Shown: piece after piece, positions 1 to 7,249 of the stretch | Position numbering within the stretch: the stretch's first letter is position 1 | How the letters are laid out: the number at the start of each line of letters is the position of its first letter | Source: an uncultured Campylobacter sp. | GTDB taxonomy: Bacteria; Campylobacterota; Campylobacteria; Campylobacterales; Campylobacteraceae | Length of the DNA: 13,877 nucleotides | Direction: 5' to 3' | NCBI RefSeq assembly: GCF_937997595.1 | Contig: NZ_CALKTS010000325.1 | Location: 1 to 13,877 of the forward strand | Translations under genes and position numbers: made by a program | The notes under the pieces: model-generated | Seen by the model: only the letters and a program-made list of their open reading frames with translations | Told to the model about the DNA's origin: nothing | The model's database searches: none

Positions 1-224
1 GGATGATTTTACGCTACAACGAGGTAAATAGCCCGCTAAAACGCAACGTCACGACTCAAGACGTAGGCAAAAGCGCGATGTATCTACTCAGCGACCTTGC
101 TAGCGGCGTGACCGGTGAGGTGCACTACGTCGACTGCGGCTACAACATCATGGGTATGGGCGACGTAGCGACCGATGCCGAAGGTAAGACGATCCTCGCG
201 TGGGATGCGGCTAAGGTCGAGTAA
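1..224 (+). CDS. fabI: Enoyl-[acyl-carrier-protein] reductase FabI, 3' end only
   Basis: This is the C-terminal part (about 73 residues) of an NADH-dependent enoyl-ACP reductase, the enzyme that catalyses the last reduction of each fatty-acid elongation cycle in the cytoplasm. The reading frame is already open at the window edge (first full codon at position 3), so the gene starts upstream. The visible part has the FabI-type tail of the short-chain dehydrogenase fold: a segment NSPLKRNVTTQDVG, then the helix SAMYLLSDLASGVTGEV and the strand HYVDCGYNIMGM, which resemble Campylobacter FabI as I remember it. The catalytic Tyr-Lys region lies outside the window. It ends with TAA 24 bases before the next gene. 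No terminator is visible after it. The identification is from recalled family similarity, not a search. Confidence 0.88.
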   Translation, partial: MILRYNEVNSPLKRNVTTQDVGKSAMYLLSDLASGVTGEVHYVDCGYNIMGMGDVATDAEGKTILAWDAAKVE

Positions 225-248
225 AAAGATACGTAAAAAAGGCTAAAT

Positions 249-593
249 TTGGTGCGCACGGTCTATTACGAAGCTAGGCACAAAGCCATAGCAGAGAGCG
301 GCATAGAGGGCATCGCCGCCGTTTTGCGAGGTGATAACGAGGCCGAGAGAGCCTCGCTTTTGTTGTGTCTAGATTATTACCTTGATCCCTACTACGGCTG
401 CACGCTGGCGCATGAGAGCGAAATTTTCGCCCTTTTGCAGGAGCTGCTTCTTACCGAGCGCTCGCAAGCTATCAGAGACGATATTTTGCAGCTTCTGGGC
501 GATTACTGCGGCGGTTTTAGCGTGCTGCGAAGTAGGATTTGCGAGGCGTCCGGCGAGCTTTTGCCGGGTATCAAGCGCTTGATCGAAAGATAA
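249..593 (+). CDS. Small hypothetical protein, mostly helical
   Basis: I do not recognise this 114-residue protein. It begins at TTG 249 or GTG 252; the purine-rich AAAAAAGG just upstream (about 235-242) fits either start, and no ATG is available in a sensible place. The sequence is acidic and leucine-rich, with several amphipathic helices (for example IAAVLRGDNEAERASLLLCL and EIFALLQELLLTERSQAI) and no signal peptide or membrane segment. The helix pattern is loosely like HEAT-type repeats, but that is only an impression. It lies 24 bases after fabI on the same strand and may be cotranscribed with it. Codon use and the long open frame support a real gene. Function unknown. Confidence 0.6.
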   Translation: MVRTVYYEARHKAIAESGIEGIAAVLRGDNEAERASLLLCLDYYLDPYYGCTLAHESEIFALLQELLLTERSQAIRDDILQLLGDYCGGFSVLRSRICEASGELLPGIKRLIER

Positions 594-846
594 ATTTAAC
601 GGCCGGCACGCTTTTGTTCGCGGTAATTACGCCGCGGCGAGTGGTAGCGAAATTTGCCCGCCTCCGCATACGCCCCTTTTGCCGCGAAAATGCGGCAGCG
701 CAAAATTTAAAAGTTGGAAGCGGCGACGAGAACCTCGGATGAGCGAGGAGCTCTATTAGGCGCGTACCTAAAAACGGCATGAAGATAGAGGATTGTTTCA
801 AAGCCGTTTTTGAAAAAAGCGGTAAAAGCCGCCAGGAAGGAGCTTG
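594..846. other. Spacer with weak hairpins and a possible 22-codon ORF
   Basis: No gene of normal size fits this 253-base stretch. It holds two GC-rich hairpins: arms at 619-623 and 632-636 (CGCGG/CCGCG), and arms at 680-685 and 692-697 (TGCCGC/GCGGCA). Neither is followed by a T-run on the + strand, so neither is a convincing terminator. A short ORF from ATG 779 to TGA 847 (22 codons) overlaps the ATG of the exonuclease gene as TGATG. It has no clear ribosome binding site of its own. No confident promoter was found. Confidence 0.4.
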
Positions 847-2136
847 ATGAAAAAGGATTATATCTGCGTATTTGATTGCGAGACGATCCCAGACGTAGCG
901 GCGCTGGTGCGGGTGCTGGATGAGGATGCGATCGCGGACTGCTTTGAGCCTTTCGATAAAAAAAGCTTCGCAAAGCTTCTTGACGCGCAGCTCTCGCAAA
1001 AGATCGGCGGCGAGAAGCAAAGTGCGCCTTTAAATTTTGCTGTAAATTCGGCGGAGCAGAATTTTAAAATTGTAAATTCCGAGCAAAATTCTGCATCGAA
1101 TTCCACAGGGCAAAATTTGGCGCCGCAAAATACGGCGCTCAAAAATTCCGCATCGCTAAATTTAATCTACGACGATATCGCGCCTCAAAGCTCCGCAGCA
1201 CAGAGTACTGCGATAGAAAATTCCGCTCTCCGAAGTCCTGCGCCTCAGAATTTCGCGGCGGAAAGCTCTACGCCTCAAAGCTCCGCATCCCAAAGCTTAA
1301 AGAGCGAAAATCTCGCTTCAAATTCCGCGCAAGATCTCGCGTTAAACGCGCTAAATTTTAAAATTTACGGTGAGCAGCCGATCTTTAACGCGGATAAAAG
1401 CAAAATTTTAAACCACAAATTGCTCTCGCTTAGGGCGATGGAGATTTTCAAAGAAAAAACCGGCAGCGAATTCCTGCCCGTCTGCTTCCACCGCGTCGTT
1501 AGCATTAGCGCCGTGATGGCGGACGGATTCGGCAGATTTTTGCGCGTCTCGACGCTTGATGGCGAGAATGAGCGCGATAAAATCGCAAAATTCCTAGCCT
1601 TCATCGAGGATTTTAATCCGCGCCTCGTGAGCTTCAACGGGCGCGGGTTCGATCTGCCGATGATTATGGCGCGCGCGATGTGCTATGATCTAAGCGCCGC
1701 GGCGTATTTTGAGACGAACGATCGCGATAACAACAAGAGCAAATGGGAGAACTACCGCAGCCGCTACGACGGGCGGTTTCATCTGGATCTGCTTGATCAC
1801 ATCAGCGATTTTGGCGCCGTTCGCGGGCTCAAGCTCGATCATATCTGCGCTAGCGTGGGCTTGCCGGGCAAATACGACGTGCACGGCGATCAGGTTCTGC
1901 AGTTGTATTACGCAGGCGAGCAGGCCAAGATCGACGAGTACTGCAGATCCGACGTACTCAACACCTACTGGCTGTTTTTAAAATACGAGCTTTTGCGCGG
2001 CAAGATCACCAAGGACGACTATCTGAATTATATCGCGGTGATGGGCGAATTTTTGCAAAAAGAGTGCGCGGGCATGAGCTATACGCCCGTTTTTTGCGAC
2101 TTTATAGAAAGGGAGCTAGCGGCATATGCGAAGTGA
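847..2136 (+). CDS. PolB-type 3'-5' exonuclease family protein with low-complexity insert
   Basis: A 429-residue member of the predicted 3'-5' exonuclease family related to the DNA polymerase B exonuclease domain (DnaQ-like fold, DEDDy type). Exo I is FDCETIPD with D10 and E12; Exo II is SFNGRGFDLP with D269; Exo III is YCRSDVLNTYW with Y365 and D369. All four acidic residues and the Tyr are present, so it should be an active cytoplasmic nuclease on DNA or RNA. ATG 847 is preferred to the in-frame TTG at 844 because AAGGAG (837-842) lies 4 bases before the ATG but only 1 before the TTG. Residues about 59-188 between Exo I and Exo II are Asn/Ser/Ala/Gln-rich, hold the RAATTY repeat array, and make the protein well over 100 residues longer than the core fold needs. 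It overlaps the ligase gene by 11 bases. Confidence 0.82.
   Translation: MKKDYICVFDCETIPDVAALVRVLDEDAIADCFEPFDKKSFAKLLDAQLSQKIGGEKQSAPLNFAVNSAEQNFKIVNSEQNSASNSTGQNLAPQNTALKNSASLNLIYDDIAPQSSAAQSTAIENSALRSPAPQNFAAESSTPQSSASQSLKSENLASNSAQDLALNALNFKIYGEQPIFNADKSKILNHKLLSLRAMEIFKEKTGSEFLPVCFHRVVSISAVMADGFGRFLRVSTLDGENERDKIAKFLAFIEDFNPRLVSFNGRGFDLPMIMARAMCYDLSAAAYFETNDRDNNKSKWENYRSRYDGRFHLDLLDHISDFGAVRGLKLDHICASVGLPGKYDVHGDQVLQLYYAGEQAKIDEYCRSDVLNTYWLFLKYELLRGKITKDDYLNYIAVMGEFLQKECAGMSYTPVFCDFIERELAAYAK
1031..1410 (+). repeat. RAATTY-rich in-frame array 1 (exonuclease gene)
   Basis: About 15 RAATTY hexamers in 380 bases by hand count, against about 0.4 expected in random sequence. Several sit in the longer word AAAATTCCGC, for example near 1141, 1217 and 1320. 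Nearly all are read in the same phase, giving Lys/Gln/Glu-Asn-Ser-Ala or Asn-Phe/Leu. A further sub-repeat (CAAAGCTCCGC-like, near 1186 and 1276, read QSSA) is interspersed. The region encodes a probably disordered loop. Confidence 0.7.
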
Positions 2137-2980
2137 AATTTTTAAAATTTTAAAAGGCGCGGTTTTGGGTGCGCTATTTTTGGCCTGCGGCGCGGTCGCG
2201 GATGAGGCTAAATTTAAACCGATGCTGCTTAAAGAGTACGTCCCCGGCATGAATATTACAGGCTGGGTCATCAGTGAGAAGCTAGACGGCGTGCGCGCGA
2301 TCTGGGACGGGCGTAATCTGCGCTCCAGACGCGGTAAGATCATAAACGCCCCCGAGGGCTGGAGCGCGGGCTTTCCGCCATTTTTCGTCGACGGCGAGCT
2401 ATACACGGCGCGCGGAGAGTTTGAACAGCTCGTCTCGATCGTCTCTTCTAGCGTGCCCGATGAGCGGTGGAGCAGGGTAAAATTTTACGCGTTTGACCTG
2501 CCGAAGGAGCAGAAAAATCTAAGCGCGAAGATGGAAATTTTAAGAAATTTTATCGCCTCAAGCGGCGCGCAAAATTTACTGATCGTGCAGCAAACTCCGG
2601 TAAGCACGCACGCAGACGTGCAGGCGTATTTTGATCGCGTCATCGCAGCAGGCGGCGAGGGGGTCGTGCTGCGCGATCCAAACGCGCTTTATGAAAGCGG
2701 GCGCAGCGATAAAATTTTAAAATACAAAAAGACGCACGATAGCGATTGCAAGGTCGTAAAAATCAACCCGGGCTACGGCAAAAACGAGGGCAAGATGGGC
2801 TCGCTTAGCTGCGTGGATCTACGTAGCGGAGCGAAATTTAAAGTAGGCACGGGCTTTAGCGACGAAATGCGGGCAAATCCGCCTAAAGTAGGCACGATCA
2901 TCACCTATCAATACCAAAACCTAACCCGCGAGAAAAAGCCGCGCTTCCCCGTATTTTTGCGCGTGCGACCAGCGATTTAA
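2126..2980 (+). CDS. ATP-dependent DNA ligase with signal peptide (Lig E type)
   Basis: A 284-residue minimal ATP-dependent DNA ligase that seals nicks through a ligase-AMP intermediate. Motif I is EKLDGVRAIW with the adenylated lysine K52; motif III is FVDGELY (87-93) with KFYAFDLP (119-126); motif IV is GEGVVLR (177-183); motif V is KILKYKK (196-202). A short OB-like C-terminal part follows and no other domains. The N-terminus (K-rich start, hydrophobic residues 11-20, then CGAVA before D26) is a good Sec signal peptide with signal peptidase I site AVA-D, so the enzyme probably works in the periplasm, as Lig E proteins do; C. jejuni has a similar protein. ATG 2126 follows GGGAG (2111-2115) and overlaps the exonuclease gene by 11 bases, implying coexpression. 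A lipoprotein is less likely because residues before C21 do not fit a lipobox. Confidence 0.87.
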   Translation: MRSEIFKILKGAVLGALFLACGAVADEAKFKPMLLKEYVPGMNITGWVISEKLDGVRAIWDGRNLRSRRGKIINAPEGWSAGFPPFFVDGELYTARGEFEQLVSIVSSSVPDERWSRVKFYAFDLPKEQKNLSAKMEILRNFIASSGAQNLLIVQQTPVSTHADVQAYFDRVIAAGGEGVVLRDPNALYESGRSDKILKYKKTHDSDCKVVKINPGYGKNEGKMGSLSCVDLRSGAKFKVGTGFSDEMRANPPKVGTIITYQYQNLTREKKPRFPVFLRVRPAI

Positions 2981-2990
2981 TCTAAGGGGC

Positions 2991-2996
2991 TATAAT
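2991..2996 (+). promoter_or_regulatory. Candidate -10 box for the pgl operon
   Basis: A perfect TATAAT lies 37 bases before the ATG of gne, just after the ligase stop codon. Epsilonproteobacterial sigma-70 promoters rely mainly on the -10 element, so lack of a clear -35 is not disqualifying. Upstream sequence is coding and GC-rich rather than the usual AT-rich periodic stretch. Transcription would start near 3003. Assigned by motif and position only. Confidence 0.45.
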
Positions 2997-3021
2997 CGCG
3001 TGTTTTGATAAATTTGATCCG

Positions 3022-3027
3022 AAGGAG
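3022..3027 (+). promoter_or_regulatory. Ribosome binding site of gne
   Basis: AAGGAG, 5 bases before ATG 3033. It is one of the strongest Shine-Dalgarno sites in the window and fixes the gne start. Confidence 0.8.
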
Positions 3028-3032
3028 AATAG

Positions 3033-4022
3033 ATGAAAATTTTAATCACAGGCGGCGCGGGATACATCGGTAGCCACGTCGCAAAGGCGCTTTTAGAAGC
3101 GAACCGCCACGACGTCGTCATACTGGATAATCTTTGCAAGGGCTCGATGCGAGCGATCGAGGCGCTTCGCAAGATAGGCGAGTTTGAGTTCGTGCAAGAG
3201 AGCTTAGAAAATACCCCTGCAATCGAGGAGCTTTTTAAGCGCGAGAAGTTTGACGCGATCATTCACTTTGCGGCGTTTATCGAGGTTTTTGAAAGCACGC
3301 AAAATCCGCTAAAATACTATCTAAACAACACCGCCAACGCGATGAATTTGATCGCGCTTGCGAACAAATACGGCGTGAAAGATTTCATCTTTAGCTCCAC
3401 TGCGGCGACCTACGGCGAGCCGGATATCCCGCAAGTAAGCGAAGAAACTCCGCAAAATCCGATCAATCCGTACGGCAGAAGCAAGTTGATGGTCGAGTGG
3501 GTGCTAAAAGACGCGGCGGCGGCAAATCCAAATTTTAAATATGGAATTTTGCGCTATTTCAACGTTGCAGGTGCGGCAAGCGACGGCACGATCGGGCAAA
3601 ACTACCCGAACGCGACGCATCTAATTAAGGTAGCGACCCAAACGATCGTCGGCAAGCGCGATAAGATGAGCATTTTCGGCGATGATTACGACACCAAGGA
3701 CGGCACCTGCATCCGCGACTACATCCACGTAGAAGACCTCGCAAGCGCGCATCTGGCGGTGCTTGATTATCTGCAAAGTAATGACAGCGCGGTCTTTAAC
3801 GTAGGATATGGCACGGGCTTTAGCGTAAAAGAGGTCGTTAATGAAGCTAAAAAAGTAAGCGGCGTGGATTTTAAAGTGCAGATCGCTCCGCGCAGAGCGG
3901 GCGATCCTGCCTGCCTCATTTCAAACGCCGATAAAATTCGCACCAAAACCTCTTGGCATCCCGAGCACGAGAGCCTGGATGAGATCATCCTAAGCGCGCT
4001 TAATTGGGAAAAGAAGCTCTAG
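3033..4022 (+). CDS. gne: UDP-glucose/UDP-GlcNAc 4-epimerase
   Basis: A full-length (329 residues) NAD-dependent UDP-hexose 4-epimerase of the GalE family. In C. jejuni the gene at this place (gne, also called galE) interconverts UDP-GlcNAc/UDP-GalNAc and UDP-Glc/UDP-Gal and supplies GalNAc for the N-glycan. The Rossmann motif GGAGYIGSH is at 7-15, with an acidic residue ending strand 2 (LDN, D32) for NAD ribose binding. The catalytic triad is in SSTAATYGEP (S/T at 121-123) and PYGRSK (Y147, K151). Long stretches agree with C. jejuni Gne as I remember it, such as FGDDYDTKDGTCIRDYIHVE. It heads the pgl gene cluster behind a candidate -10 box. Substrate range cannot be read from sequence alone; plain GalE is the alternative. 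Confidence 0.93.
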   Translation: MKILITGGAGYIGSHVAKALLEANRHDVVILDNLCKGSMRAIEALRKIGEFEFVQESLENTPAIEELFKREKFDAIIHFAAFIEVFESTQNPLKYYLNNTANAMNLIALANKYGVKDFIFSSTAATYGEPDIPQVSEETPQNPINPYGRSKLMVEWVLKDAAAANPNFKYGILRYFNVAGAASDGTIGQNYPNATHLIKVATQTIVGKRDKMSIFGDDYDTKDGTCIRDYIHVEDLASAHLAVLDYLQSNDSAVFNVGYGTGFSVKEVVNEAKKVSGVDFKVQIAPRRAGDPACLISNADKIRTKTSWHPEHESLDEIILSALNWEKKL

Positions 4023-4065
4023 GTTCTAGCGTGAAAGTGCGATTTGAAATTTTAAAATTTTACTC

Positions 4066-4085
4066 CGCCGCGTTTAATAGCGGCG
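4066..4085 (+). other. Hairpin between gne and the flippase gene
   Basis: CGCCGC (4066-4071) can pair with GCGGCG (4080-4085) over an 8-base loop, 6 G-C pairs in all, in the 81-base gap. The hairpin is preceded by the AT palindrome at about 4047-4060. No T-run follows, so it is not a standard intrinsic terminator. It could be an RNA processing or partial attenuation site between gne and the rest of the operon. Confidence 0.3.
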
Positions 4086-4103
4086 AGCAAAAGGAAGCCT
4101 TGT

Positions 4104-5642
4104 TTGCTTAAAATTCTAAATGCCCCCGAAGCCGCGCAGCGCAAGCTCGGCGTCGTGCTATCGTATGTGAATATCTTTGTTTCTACGATACTTACTTTGG
4201 TTTATACGCCGTTTTTCCTGCGGGCGCTGGGGCAGAGCGAGTTTGGGCTGTATTCTTTAGCTAGCAGCGTTATTGGCTATTTGGCGATTTTGGATTTAGG
4301 CTTTGGCAACGCCGTGACGGTCTATACCGCCAAATACGCCTCAAGCGGCGAAGTGGAGCGCATGCATAAGCTACACGGCACGATTTTTAGCGTGTATTTG
4401 GTAATGAGCGCGGTGATCGTGCTTGCAGGAGCTGCGCTGTTAGCCAATCTGCACGCGATTTTTGGCGCTAAGCTAAGTACTAGTGAGATGGGCGAAATTC
4501 GCATTATGCTAATGCTACTAACTGCAAATTTAGCGATTAGCTTTCCTTTTAGCATCTATTCGTCGATCCTTACGGCGCATGAGAATTTCGTATTTATCAA
4601 GCTAATTGGGATCTTTCGCACGATCGCTCTGCCGCTAGCTGCGGTGCCTGCGCTACTTTTGGGATATAAGGCTATCGCGATCGTAATCATCGCTACGGCG
4701 GTAAATTTAATCTGCGTCGCGGCAGATTTCATCTATTGCAAAAGCAAAGTCTCGCCCGTGATAAGCGTGCGAAATTTCGACGCCTCCACGCTTAAGCAAA
4801 TTTTTGGCTACTCGTTTTTTATATTTTTAGGCATCGTAGTCGATCAAGTAAATTGGAACGTCGATAATTTTATCTTAGGCGCTGTTGCAGGCGCTACAGC
4901 GGTCTCCACGTATGCCGTAGCAAGCACGATAAATGCCACTTTCGTCACGCTTTCGCTCACCATTAGCGGCGTAATGCTTCCTAAAATCGCCAAAATGGTC
5001 TCTGCAAACTCCACTGATTCCGAGCTTAGCGCGGAATTTATCAAGATAGGCAGGCTGCAATTTTACGTGATATTTTTTATCGCGTCGCTTTTGGTGATTT
5101 TTGGGCGGGAGTTTATCGTGCTATGGGCTGGCACAAATTATGAAATTTCATACACAATCGCGCTTGTTTTGGTGCTTCCAGTAAGCGTGCCGTTGATTCA
5201 AAATTTAGGCCTAGCCGTGCTTCAGGCAAAAAACAAAGTCAAATTTCGCTCAATCGCCGCGTTTTGCGTCACGCTCGTAAATATCGCTATTTCTATCCCG
5301 CTAGCTAAGGCTTACGGTGGCGTGGGCGCTGCGTGCGGCACGGCTTTTGCTATCACCTTGCTAAATATCTGCGTGATGAATATCTACTATGCTCGTGTAA
5401 TCGGACTTGACATCGCTAAATTTTGGCGAAATATCGGCGCGATGGTAGTAAAATTTGCTCCCGCAATCGCAGTAAGCCTAGCGATAAATTACGCATTAGG
5501 CTTACATGGAGTAAACTTTTTGCTAATTTGCGGCGGGCTTTATTCGGCTATATTTGTGCTAAGCGCGTATTTTTGGGCGATGAACGACTATGAGCGCGCG
5601 ATTTTTGGCGGCATTGCAGCTAAGATAAGGAGGCGGGCTTGA
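4104..5642 (+). CDS. Wzx-type oligosaccharide flippase
   Basis: A 512-residue integral membrane protein of the polysaccharide transporter (PST/Wzx, MOP superfamily) type, with about 12-14 hydrophobic segments across its length. The N-terminus after a short polar lead (VVLSYVNIFVSTILTLVYTP, then FGLYSLASSVIGYLAILDLGFGNA) is typical of Wzx/RfbX proteins. Such proteins move undecaprenyl-pyrophosphate-linked glycans from the cytoplasmic to the periplasmic side. In C. jejuni this slot holds pglK, an ABC transporter flippase; here no Walker motifs or ATPase domain exist, so this is a different family at the same locus position. The start is TTG 4104: AAGGAAG (4091-4097) is 6 bases upstream and no in-frame ATG is near. 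The last 4 bases overlap the next gene (TTGA), indicating translational coupling. Substrate is inferred from context. Confidence 0.85.
   Translation: MLKILNAPEAAQRKLGVVLSYVNIFVSTILTLVYTPFFLRALGQSEFGLYSLASSVIGYLAILDLGFGNAVTVYTAKYASSGEVERMHKLHGTIFSVYLVMSAVIVLAGAALLANLHAIFGAKLSTSEMGEIRIMLMLLTANLAISFPFSIYSSILTAHENFVFIKLIGIFRTIALPLAAVPALLLGYKAIAIVIIATAVNLICVAADFIYCKSKVSPVISVRNFDASTLKQIFGYSFFIFLGIVVDQVNWNVDNFILGAVAGATAVSTYAVASTINATFVTLSLTISGVMLPKIAKMVSANSTDSELSAEFIKIGRLQFYVIFFIASLLVIFGREFIVLWAGTNYEISYTIALVLVLPVSVPLIQNLGLAVLQAKNKVKFRSIAAFCVTLVNIAISIPLAKAYGGVGAACGTAFAITLLNICVMNIYYARVIGLDIAKFWRNIGAMVVKFAPAIAVSLAINYALGLHGVNFLLICGGLYSAIFVLSAYFWAMNDYERAIFGGIAAKIRRRA
5627..5633 (+). promoter_or_regulatory. 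Strong ribosome binding site deciding a TTG start
   Basis: AAGGAGG lies inside the end of the flippase gene, 5 bases before TTG 5639. It supports the non-ATG start of the FrhB-like gene and coupled translation across the TTGA overlap. Confidence 0.75.
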
Positions 5643-7249
5643 GCTTCAATGTAATTAGCGAAGTGGTTACGAAAGACCGCTGTATCGGCTGCGGCGTCTG
5701 CGCGAGCAGCTGCCCTTTTAGCGTGCTAAAAATGCGGCTTGGAGGCAATGGATTTTACGCGCCCGAGGAGGGCGAAGGGTGCCGCGACAAATGCGACATC
5801 TGCCTAAAAGTCTGCCCGTTTTACGAAAAAGATACGCTTGAAAATGAGCTAAATTCTAAATCATACTCAGAGCTGGAAAGCTTTAGTCCTGATTTTGGCA
5901 GATTTTTAGCCACTTACAAATTCTACAAAAAAGATGAAGCGCAGCGCTTAAGCAGTGCAAGCGGCGGCGCGGGAGATTATATTTTTCGCGAGCTTTTTGC
6001 GCGCGGGCTCATTGATTACGCGATTTGCGCTGTGCCTGCGGACGAGGGGGATTTTATAGCCAAAAATTCCAAACGTGATTTTTCTGCCTGCAATAATTTA
6101 GCGCAGCCACAGAATTTGCAAAATTCCGCAACTAAAAATTCCGAGCAGAATTCCGCAATTCCGAATTTAACGCAGAATTTGGCGGATGATGATTCTATAA
6201 ATTTTACGAGTGCGCAAAATTCCTTTTGCGGAAATTTGACGCAGAATTTTACAAATGAAAATTCCGCACAGAATTCTAAAGCTTCTTGTAAAAATTCCGT
6301 ATCAGTGCAGAATTTTGTTTGCGAGAATTCCAAAAACGCGCGAAATTCTATGGGCGAAAATTCCGTGCCGCTATTTAAATTTAGTGTGATAAAAAATGCC
6401 GATGAGCTTACTCGCGCTCGATCGTCCGCTTACTATCCGCTCACGCTTGAAGCAGTGCTAAAGGAGATGTCGCGCCGCGAGGGTAGATACGCGATCAGCG
6501 CACTGCCGTGCTTTGCTAAGGCTTTAAGGCTTGCTGCGAGTAAAAATCCGCGCCTTAAATCCCGCATAAGCTTTATTATCGGGCTGGTTTGCGGACAGGG
6601 CAAGGGTGCTGGTTTTACGCATAAGCTGGCAGATCTTGCGTTTAAAGAGCGTAAGCAGCTCGCGGCGGTTAATTACAGATATAAAATCGCGGGCAAAAGC
6701 GCGATGAGCTTTGGCTTTAAATTCCGCGCTATAGACGGCAGCGAGGCGATAGATGATCGCAGTAGTAGCGCCTTTGCGTACTGGAGTTCGCGCGCTTTTA
6801 CGCCTCTTGCGTGCAACGCCTGCACCGACGTTTTTACCAAATGCGCCGACGTCGTGCTGATGGATGCGTGGCTGCAAAGCGAAATGAGCGAGTGGCGCGG
6901 CACATCGCTCGTAATTACGCGCGCAGCTCAGATCGACGCGCTATTTTCGCAGCCTACGAAGCAGGCACGCGAGGCGATTTTTTGCGAGCGGATATCCGCA
7001 GCAGAGGTACAGCGCTCGCAACAAAGCCAGGTGGAGTGCAAAAACGAAATTTTCTATGGCGCGAAAAACCCGCTTAGGCGTTACATCTTGCGCCAGAAGC
7101 TTCAGATCCAGCGATATAGCGCTACGCATTTTGATTGTGATGATTTCATCGCTGCTAGGCTTAAAAAAATTGCCGCTGCGAATAAAGTGCTAGCGCTTTT
7201 GGCGCTACCAAAGATCGCGGCATATAAAATTTATAGGAAGTTTGCATGA
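5639..7249 (+). CDS. Coenzyme F420 hydrogenase/dehydrogenase beta subunit-like iron-sulfur protein
   Basis: A 536-residue FrhB/FdhB-like protein. The N-terminus is a two-cluster ferredoxin domain: C15, C18, C21, C25 and C48, C52, C55, C59, each ending Cys-Pro. The FrhB N-terminal region follows (SSASGGAGDYIFRELF, about 106-120), then the C-terminal domain with SALPCFAKALR (287-297) and CNACTDVFTKCADV (392-405). Residues about 142-245 are an Asn-Ser-rich insert splitting the two FrhB parts. Proteins of this type are common in surface-polysaccharide clusters beside pyruvyl transferase-like genes; they are thought to be flavin/Fe-S redox enzymes, but their reaction there is poorly known. F420 itself is not expected in Campylobacter. 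The start is TTG 5639, 5 bases after a near-perfect AAGGAGG (5627-5633). It overlaps both neighbours by 4 bases. Confidence 0.82.
   Translation: MSFNVISEVVTKDRCIGCGVCASSCPFSVLKMRLGGNGFYAPEEGEGCRDKCDICLKVCPFYEKDTLENELNSKSYSELESFSPDFGRFLATYKFYKKDEAQRLSSASGGAGDYIFRELFARGLIDYAICAVPADEGDFIAKNSKRDFSACNNLAQPQNLQNSATKNSEQNSAIPNLTQNLADDDSINFTSAQNSFCGNLTQNFTNENSAQNSKASCKNSVSVQNFVCENSKNARNSMGENSVPLFKFSVIKNADELTRARSSAYYPLTLEAVLKEMSRREGRYAISALPCFAKALRLAASKNPRLKSRISFIIGLVCGQGKGAGFTHKLADLAFKERKQLAAVNYRYKIAGKSAMSFGFKFRAIDGSEAIDDRSSSAFAYWSSRAFTPLACNACTDVFTKCADVVLMDAWLQSEMSEWRGTSLVITRAAQIDALFSQPTKQAREAIFCERISAAEVQRSQQSQVECKNEIFYGAKNPLRRYILRQKLQIQRYSATHFDCDDFIAARLKKIAAANKVLALLALPKIAAYKIYRKFA
6061..6392 (+). repeat. 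RAATTY-rich in-frame array 2 (FrhB-like gene)
   Basis: About 19 RAATTY hexamers in 332 bases by hand count. The core AAATTCCG or GAATTCCG occurs near 6120, 6136, 6146, 6260, 6292 and 6359, nearly always in the phase read as Asn-Ser. The encoded stretch (residues about 142-250) has many QNS, ENS and KNS units and interrupts an otherwise ordinary FrhB-like fold. Confidence 0.75.

Noticed and set aside
680..697. Hairpin TGCCGC/GCGGCA as an intrinsic terminator
   Set aside because: No T-run follows on the + strand and the stem is only 6 pairs; the adjacent T-run lies on the wrong side.
571..1020. Minus-strand frame of 149 codons across the spacer and the exonuclease start
   Set aside because: It overlaps the Exo I motif of a solid gene, has no recognisable motif and no ribosome binding site that I could see. 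The long frame follows from GC-rich composition.
6016..6333. Minus-strand frame of 105 codons rich in EF, KF and Cys
   Set aside because: Antisense shadow of the array in the FrhB-like gene, for the same reason; it has no start context and the + strand gene is well supported on both sides.
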